Source of the DNA: Sinonovacula constricta
Taxonomy: Eukaryota > Mollusca > Bivalvia > Cardiida > Solecurtidae
DNA length: 64,000 nucleotides
Reading direction: 5' to 3'
NCBI GenBank assembly: GCA_007844125.1
Contig: CM017557.1
Coordinates: 61,637,411-61,701,410, forward strand
Position numbers and translations under genes: made by a program. The notes beneath the pieces were generated by a model. The model was not told where the DNA came from and did no database searches. It worked only from the letters and a program-made list of their open reading frames with translations. Shown here piece by piece: positions 60,085 to 64,000 of this stretch; positions within the stretch are counted from its first letter, which is position 1, and each line of letters starts with the position of its first letter.

Positions 60085-62925
60085 TGTGAAGTAGTTGTGA
60101 AAATCTCTTAGTCTATGTCTCCCTACGTTCTTTGGCTGTTACAACGTCACAAATTGACGAAGTAATTGGATTTTTATCAATAAAAAAACCCGACAAAAAA
60201 CAACAACAAACAAAACAAACAAACAACAACAATATGTAGTTGCTTTATTGTCTAATACATGTTTTGGTATATTTTTTCGTTGTCAATATAGCAATATTTA
60301 TTATCATTTGTTTAATTTCACAAGTAGCAATGTTGTGCATTTTACATTGCACACCCCCACCCCCCACCCCGACCCCAAACAAAAAGTTTTTTTTTTTCTA
60401 AAAACACAAACAATCAAATTGTCGGCAAATTGCCTTTTTCAAGAATTAAACATAAAAAATTGCTCTCTTTACATATTTGCAAACGTTCACGGGCACTGCC
60501 ATGAAAAACTTTTCATGAATATGATTTTTTGACATATATTTTGTTAACATCAAAGATAATGTAAACTTACTTAAGCGGTATACTAAAGTATAAAAGCAAA
60601 AAAAGAAAAACTAAGAAAAGTAAGAAAAATATTAAAAAGAAAAAAGGAAACAAATAGCTATCATAGTGAAAATCATTAAAGTACACGTCATTTGTAAATA
60701 AACTAATGCGAAAAAATTGCAGTTGTATATAAGAGTGTACTGTTTTCATCCTTAAAATTCCTGTCGTTTGTAAAAAACACAAAGAAAATTACGTAACTAC
60801 ATTATTGTAACAGTGTCTGTGATATTGATAAAGATCTTATAAATAATTTAAATGCATCAACTATAAACTTAAGCTTAATCGTACAAAGATATGGTTCTGC
60901 CTAAAATGTAATGTGACGAATATGATTATATATAAGAACCACACAAACAACGGAAACAGAAAAAATGGAAAAAGAGTATATACAGAAGCAATATGCATCA
61001 CTGTCTGTAAATGAAAGAAAAGTAATACCCATTCCTCAATTGCGAGATGCAGGAACTACTTTCATAACATTTTCCTGCGCCGGATATATAGTCCCTGTAT
61101 GTGATGTAACTGCCAGAAACACTTGACTGACGTCTTCAATAGTCTGGAACGACCATCCATCAGCATTGACACGTTCAATCCGAAACATGTATAGTCATGG
61201 TATTTATTTTGGTCTGTGACATGGTTTAATAACATTTTAAAAAATGTAGCATCGGTTTTTATTGTTTAATTTTAACATTGTGCACGTGTGTTTGTGTTTG
61301 CTGAGTATCCAAGGTCGACTTTAGTAAGTTGAATTAAAAACAACTTCTATCGCATCGGCTGTCTAACTTGTCCTGGAACAAATATTGCGGATACATAATT
61401 TTAGCGTCCTGGCATAAATGTCTTTCAAATGGTGAAACATTAAATGAGTGGCACTTTTTCTTTATCTTTAAAACATATTTTGATCATCAAAACTGTACAG
61501 ACATTGCATTGCAACATAAATCTTTTGTTATCGTTATTTATATAACTAACATTCTAAAATTTGATGACAGTGATTATAATCTTTTAGGCATTTAGTTGCA
61601 AAGTGTTGTAGGATCGAGTAACATGTCTTTATCATTTAACAACAGATGTTTGCTTTGCTTCTCATGTACGAATATATGACGACATAAACACACCATCAGC
61701 AGCTAATTGCAGATAACCGCCACATCTTATAAGAAACTCCTGTATCATTGTATGCAAATGCTAACATATTGTATATTCTTATGATAACTGGACGGAGACT
61801 GAGTTCGCATTCTTTGATCACAACAACCGCCGAGCCGTCCGCCTAACTTATCCTGATCCGGAAATATAGTCCCGGCATTCTGGCATAAACGTCTTTCTAG
61901 AACTGTGACAGTTTCAATAGCCGGGGCCGACCCCTCCGCAGCAGTCATACAGGATTGTTTAGTCTTTTCTTGTTTTAATGAATATATGCAAATGTATTTT
62001 GTAATGAAATAAGGACGCTAATGCCTCGGATTGGTCATTTTGCCATGTAATTACAGTCATTTGTTCGTAAAGACCGTTTCCATGACAATTATTTTGGTGT
62101 TTGTACAAGTTTTCTTGTCAAATTTAAAATGATGTATCGTCTTCGGTAACTCAATCCGCACTGCAAAGCCCCATTTTGGGAAAACCCCATTATTTAAGGC
62201 ACTGTGCTATTAGTAAAAACTATTTCTTGCTTCTTTTGAGTAGCAGGTGAGAAAACAATGTTTGTAGCCAAAACGCCGTGGGAAGGCTGTATCCATTTCC
62301 TTGTGCCAGATTTGAGAACAGTGGTGGGAGGAATTTTCATTAGTTGGCTTGCAAAGAAGCTGGCTTGGCATATAGCGGCCCGATGGTACGGGTTTGGCTT
62401 CTGTTCTAGACCGCCATGATTTCTTGGTGTTGTGTTTCTCAAAGACAGGTTTTAAACGTCGTTTGTATAGTCTTTTCTTCACAGTCTGGACAATAAGACT
62501 TTTTCAGAATAATGTCAAAGCGAATTTTGACGTATTACAATAAAACGAATAGTTGGTGTCTGTTTTTCCCTTGCTGTTTCCAATTTTAGACAAACAATAA
62601 AAACGACATACAATTTTAATCTCTACAATAATGTTGCAGTTGCAATTTTGTTTTCTGAGTTCACAGACTGGACGTTAAGCGACATTTTAATATGAATTAA
62701 CAAAACTACGATATATTACAAACACAAATCAGGTTTGTCAAGGCTTAAAGTTTTGACACCATAACAACTGTATGTATTAACTTATGTTTAATATAGATGG
62801 TGCGGTTTAGCTCCAGTTATCTACCGTCATGTTTTGTTGGTGTCATTTTGCTACCGTTAACCGACTGGAAGTTTGCAGTTGCTGACGTGGTCATGCAATG
62901 TTTATATTATGCTTCAGCGCTAACC
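60085..62925. other. Gene-free stretch
   Basis: AT-rich with several unrecognised ORFs. Two overlapping minus ORFs at 62194-62482 lie in a slightly GC-richer stretch but show no domain I can name. Confidence 0.6.
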
Positions 62926-62930
62926 TGATC

Positions 62931-63665
62931 GTGCAATATATGATCTACAACTATGATTTTCACAACTGTATGTTCTATATCGCAATATATTGATTTACAG
63001 CTATGGTTTGCACAACTATGTTTTAAGTTGCAATATATTGATTTACAACTATGAATTGCACAACTATATATTCTATATTGCAATATTTTGATCTACAACT
63101 ATGATTTGCACACCTATATATTCTATATTGCAATATGTTGATATACAACTATGAATTGCACACCTATATGTTCTATATTGCAATATATTGATATTCAACT
63201 ATGATTTGCACACCTATATGTTCAATATTGAAGTATGTTGATTTACAACTATGATTTGAACACCTATATGTTCTATATAACAATATATTGATTTACAACT
63301 TTTATTTGCACACCTATATGTTCTATATTTCAATATATTGATCTACAACTATGATTTGCACACCTATATGTTATATATTGCAATATATTGATTTACAACT
63401 ATGATGTCCACACCTATATGTTTTATATTACAATATGTTGATTTACAACTATGATTTGCTCAACTATATGTTCTTTATAACAATATATTGATTTTCATCT
63501 ATGATGTGCACACCTGTATGTTCTATATTACAATATGTTGATTTACAAGTATAATTTGCACACCCATATGTTTTATATTGTAATATATTGATTGGCAACT
63601 TTGCTTTGCACAACTATATGTTCTATATTGCAATAATTTTGATATACAAGTCTGATTTGCACAAC
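62931..63665 (+). repeat. 50-bp-period tandem array, about 14-15 units
   Basis: The unit is roughly TTCTATATTGCAATATATTG, ATTTACAACTATGATTTGCA and CACCTATATG. Unit starts fall at 62972, 63021, then every 50 bp from 63071 to 63621, almost without indels. Intact units contain the 14-bp perfect palindrome TATATTGCAATATA, and about half contain TGATTTAC. Confidence 0.97.
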
Positions 63666-64000
63666 TACAATAACCGGTATTGTTCGAAAGAAGAAAGAAG
63701 AGAATTCGAAAGGAACTAATTTCAAGTTGCAAATATACGTATTTGTCATCGCCAGACTGAACGATCAGTCTGTGGAACACGCTCAAAGGATTGTGGACAC
63801 GGTCTGCTTTCAAAAAATTGCTTACAATAAAACGTTATACACAGAGACCTCGAAGCCTGTGTATAAATTGGACAATTTACTTGCAATTTATAAACGTTTA
63901 TTAGTAAAAATGATTTTTTTAATAATATTTACACTTATTTACAATGAGGAAGCACAAATCTTATAAATTCGCTACCTGTGTAGCGTCTTGTTATAAAACT

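Noticed and set aside
62194..62482. Two overlapping minus ORFs of 82 and 90 codons, considered as a transposase relic
   Set aside because: Neither frame contains a catalytic motif or family signature I can identify.

Overview
This is an AT-rich, intron-rich, repeat-bearing animal nuclear sequence, not a prokaryotic, plasmid or viral one. There are GT-AG introns, several tRNA-derived SINEs (three with target-site duplications), a terminal-inverted-repeat MITE, triplet microsatellites and long stretches without ORFs. The one protein-coding gene is a Meis/homothorax-type TALE homeobox gene. Its sequence and the SINE content suggest a lophotrochozoan, most likely a bivalve mollusc. That placement is an inference from recognition, not from a search.

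Layout. 1-14418 (minus strand) holds the 5' half of Meis as six coding exons: 14407-14418, 13808-14046, 11426-11573, 8185-8235, 6030-6080 and 4241-4393. Joined, they give 218 residues starting MAQR. These cover the N-terminal tail and the bipartite MEIS domain (HR1 and HR2) that binds PBX/Extradenticle. The homeodomain and C-terminus are not visible and should lie beyond the left edge, because position 1 is still inside an intron. 14419-about 15700 is the 5' leader and promoter region. It has an in-frame stop 6 nt before the ATG, an upstream ORF, four CTGTCA (TALE) hexamers including one perfect PBX-MEIS decamer, and four GC-box-like motifs.

From about 15.7 kb to 64 kb I find no credible protein-coding gene: this is a roughly 48 kb gene desert upstream of a developmental regulator. 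It consists of AT-rich DNA, islands of more complex CpG-richer sequence that look like candidate cis-regulatory elements (about 17.2-17.5, 27.5-28.0, 29.7-30.5, 31.7-32.35, 38.0-38.9, 52.05-52.3 and 54.2-54.8 kb), SINEs, a MITE pair, local direct duplications, and satellite or microsatellite arrays. The most striking arrays are a 50-bp-period array at 62.93-63.67 kb and a CRE-rich degenerate array at 47.5-48.2 kb.

The most interesting working hypothesis is that Meis is autoregulated: its own product, with PBX, would bind the CTGTCA cluster in its leader and further TALE clusters at 27.6, 30.0 and 38.3 kb. No new enzyme or defence-type system is present.
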